Assembly (NCBI GenBank): GCA_006515795.1
Contig: VFMC01000258.1
Coordinates: 5,746 to 12,196 of the forward strand
Direction of reading: 5' to 3'
DNA: 6,451 bases
From: Acidimicrobiaceae bacterium
GTDB taxonomy: Bacteria; Actinomycetota; Acidimicrobiia; Acidimicrobiales; Ilumatobacteraceae
Below the pieces are notes generated by a model, which did no database searches, was not told where the DNA came from, and saw nothing but the letters and a program-made list of their open reading frames with translations. How positions within the stretch are numbered: the stretch's first letter is position 1; every line of letters begins with the position of its first letter. Positions 6,190-6,451 of the stretch are shown here, piece by piece. A program made the position numbers and the translations under genes.

Positions 6190-6451
6190 ATGACCGACTC
6201 AAGCGGAGATCGCACGAAGGTCTTCCCGGCGATCGAGGCGAAGCACGGCGGGCCGATCTCGATGTGGCTCGAACGACTCGCCGAGCTGGGTGACGCGAAG
6301 TACCCGGAGCAGATCGCGTACCTGCGAGAGAACCACGGCTTCAGCCAGGCCCATGCAAACGCGTTGGTGATGTACGCGAGGAACTCGCCGAGCTCGAGGC
6401 GGTTCAAGAACCCTGCCGACTACTTCACGAGCATCGACCCGACGGCCGCAA
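6190..6451 (+). CDS. DUF4287-like protein, N-terminal part (runs off right edge)
   Basis: 87 codons are open from ATG 6190 to the window edge, so the stop and C-terminus are not seen. The sequence has the pattern FPAIEAKHGGPISMWLERL (12-30), then YPEQIAYLRENHGFSQAHAN (38-57) and a following SSRRFKNPADYF (68-79). I recognise this as like the small DUF4287-type domain found in many actinobacteria, with a predicted helical first half and an H-G-x-x-x-A-H-A-N-A-L signature; its molecular function is unknown. It is soluble, with no signal peptide or membrane segment. The start is supported by the leaderless-type promoter 6 nt upstream and by homology starting about 10 residues in. Codon use is strongly G/C-ending like its neighbours. 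The exact DUF number is from memory and less certain than the claim that it is a real coding region. Confidence 0.65.
   Translation, partial: MTDSSGDRTKVFPAIEAKHGGPISMWLERLAELGDAKYPEQIAYLRENHGFSQAHANALVMYARNSPSSRRFKNPADYFTSIDPTAA

Overview
This is a GC-rich window that looks like an actinobacterial chromosome, most likely Acidimicrobiia (Ilumatobacter-like). That placement is inference. It rests on strong G/C third-position bias, a SufC-SufS-SufU type iron-sulfur locus with the SANTSQKP motif in SufS, a DUF2889 protein, and several TANNNT boxes placed 6-9 nt before a start codon, as in leaderless actinobacterial genes. Apart from one degraded minus-strand remnant, everything runs on the + strand.

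Layout. (1) 3-251: C-terminal end of an acyltransferase-3 (OafA/YrhL-like) membrane protein. (2) 256-1233: membrane fatty-acid-desaturase-family protein with all three histidine boxes. (3) 1232-1257: 26-bp imperfect palindrome, probably an operator, ahead of a PLP-dependent group II (aromatic-L-amino-acid/glutamate type) decarboxylase at 1305-2666. (4) 2668-2766: three tandem 19-bp repeats running into a large perfect-armed hairpin. (5) 2803-2832: promoter whose -10 box lies 6 nt before the GTG of sufC (2839-3597), then sufS (body 3676-4782) and sufU (4798-5238). (6) 5274-5315: second promoter-like box and an 8-codon mini-ORF coupled to a DUF2889 gene (5315-5943). (7) 5957-6084: minus-strand gene debris. 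(8) 6190 to the right edge: start of a DUF4287-like protein with its own leaderless-type promoter.

How the genes work together. SufS (cysteine desulfurase) passes persulfide sulfur to SufU (zinc sulfurtransferase), and SufC is the ATPase that drives the SufBCD scaffold. SufB and SufD are not in the window. The desaturase and acyltransferase are both membrane, lipid or envelope enzymes and may be co-transcribed. The decarboxylase appears to be a separately regulated unit.

Most striking observation. Two genes, sufS and the DUF2889 gene, each carry an internal out-of-frame deletion of roughly 50-70 bp. Recognisable family sequence continues on both sides but in different frames. A third locus, the minus-strand debris, also looks like two partial genes joined. 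Either this is real gene decay, including in a gene normally essential for Fe-S assembly, or the assembly is wrong at several nearby points. I see no phage, CRISPR, transposase or RNA gene.
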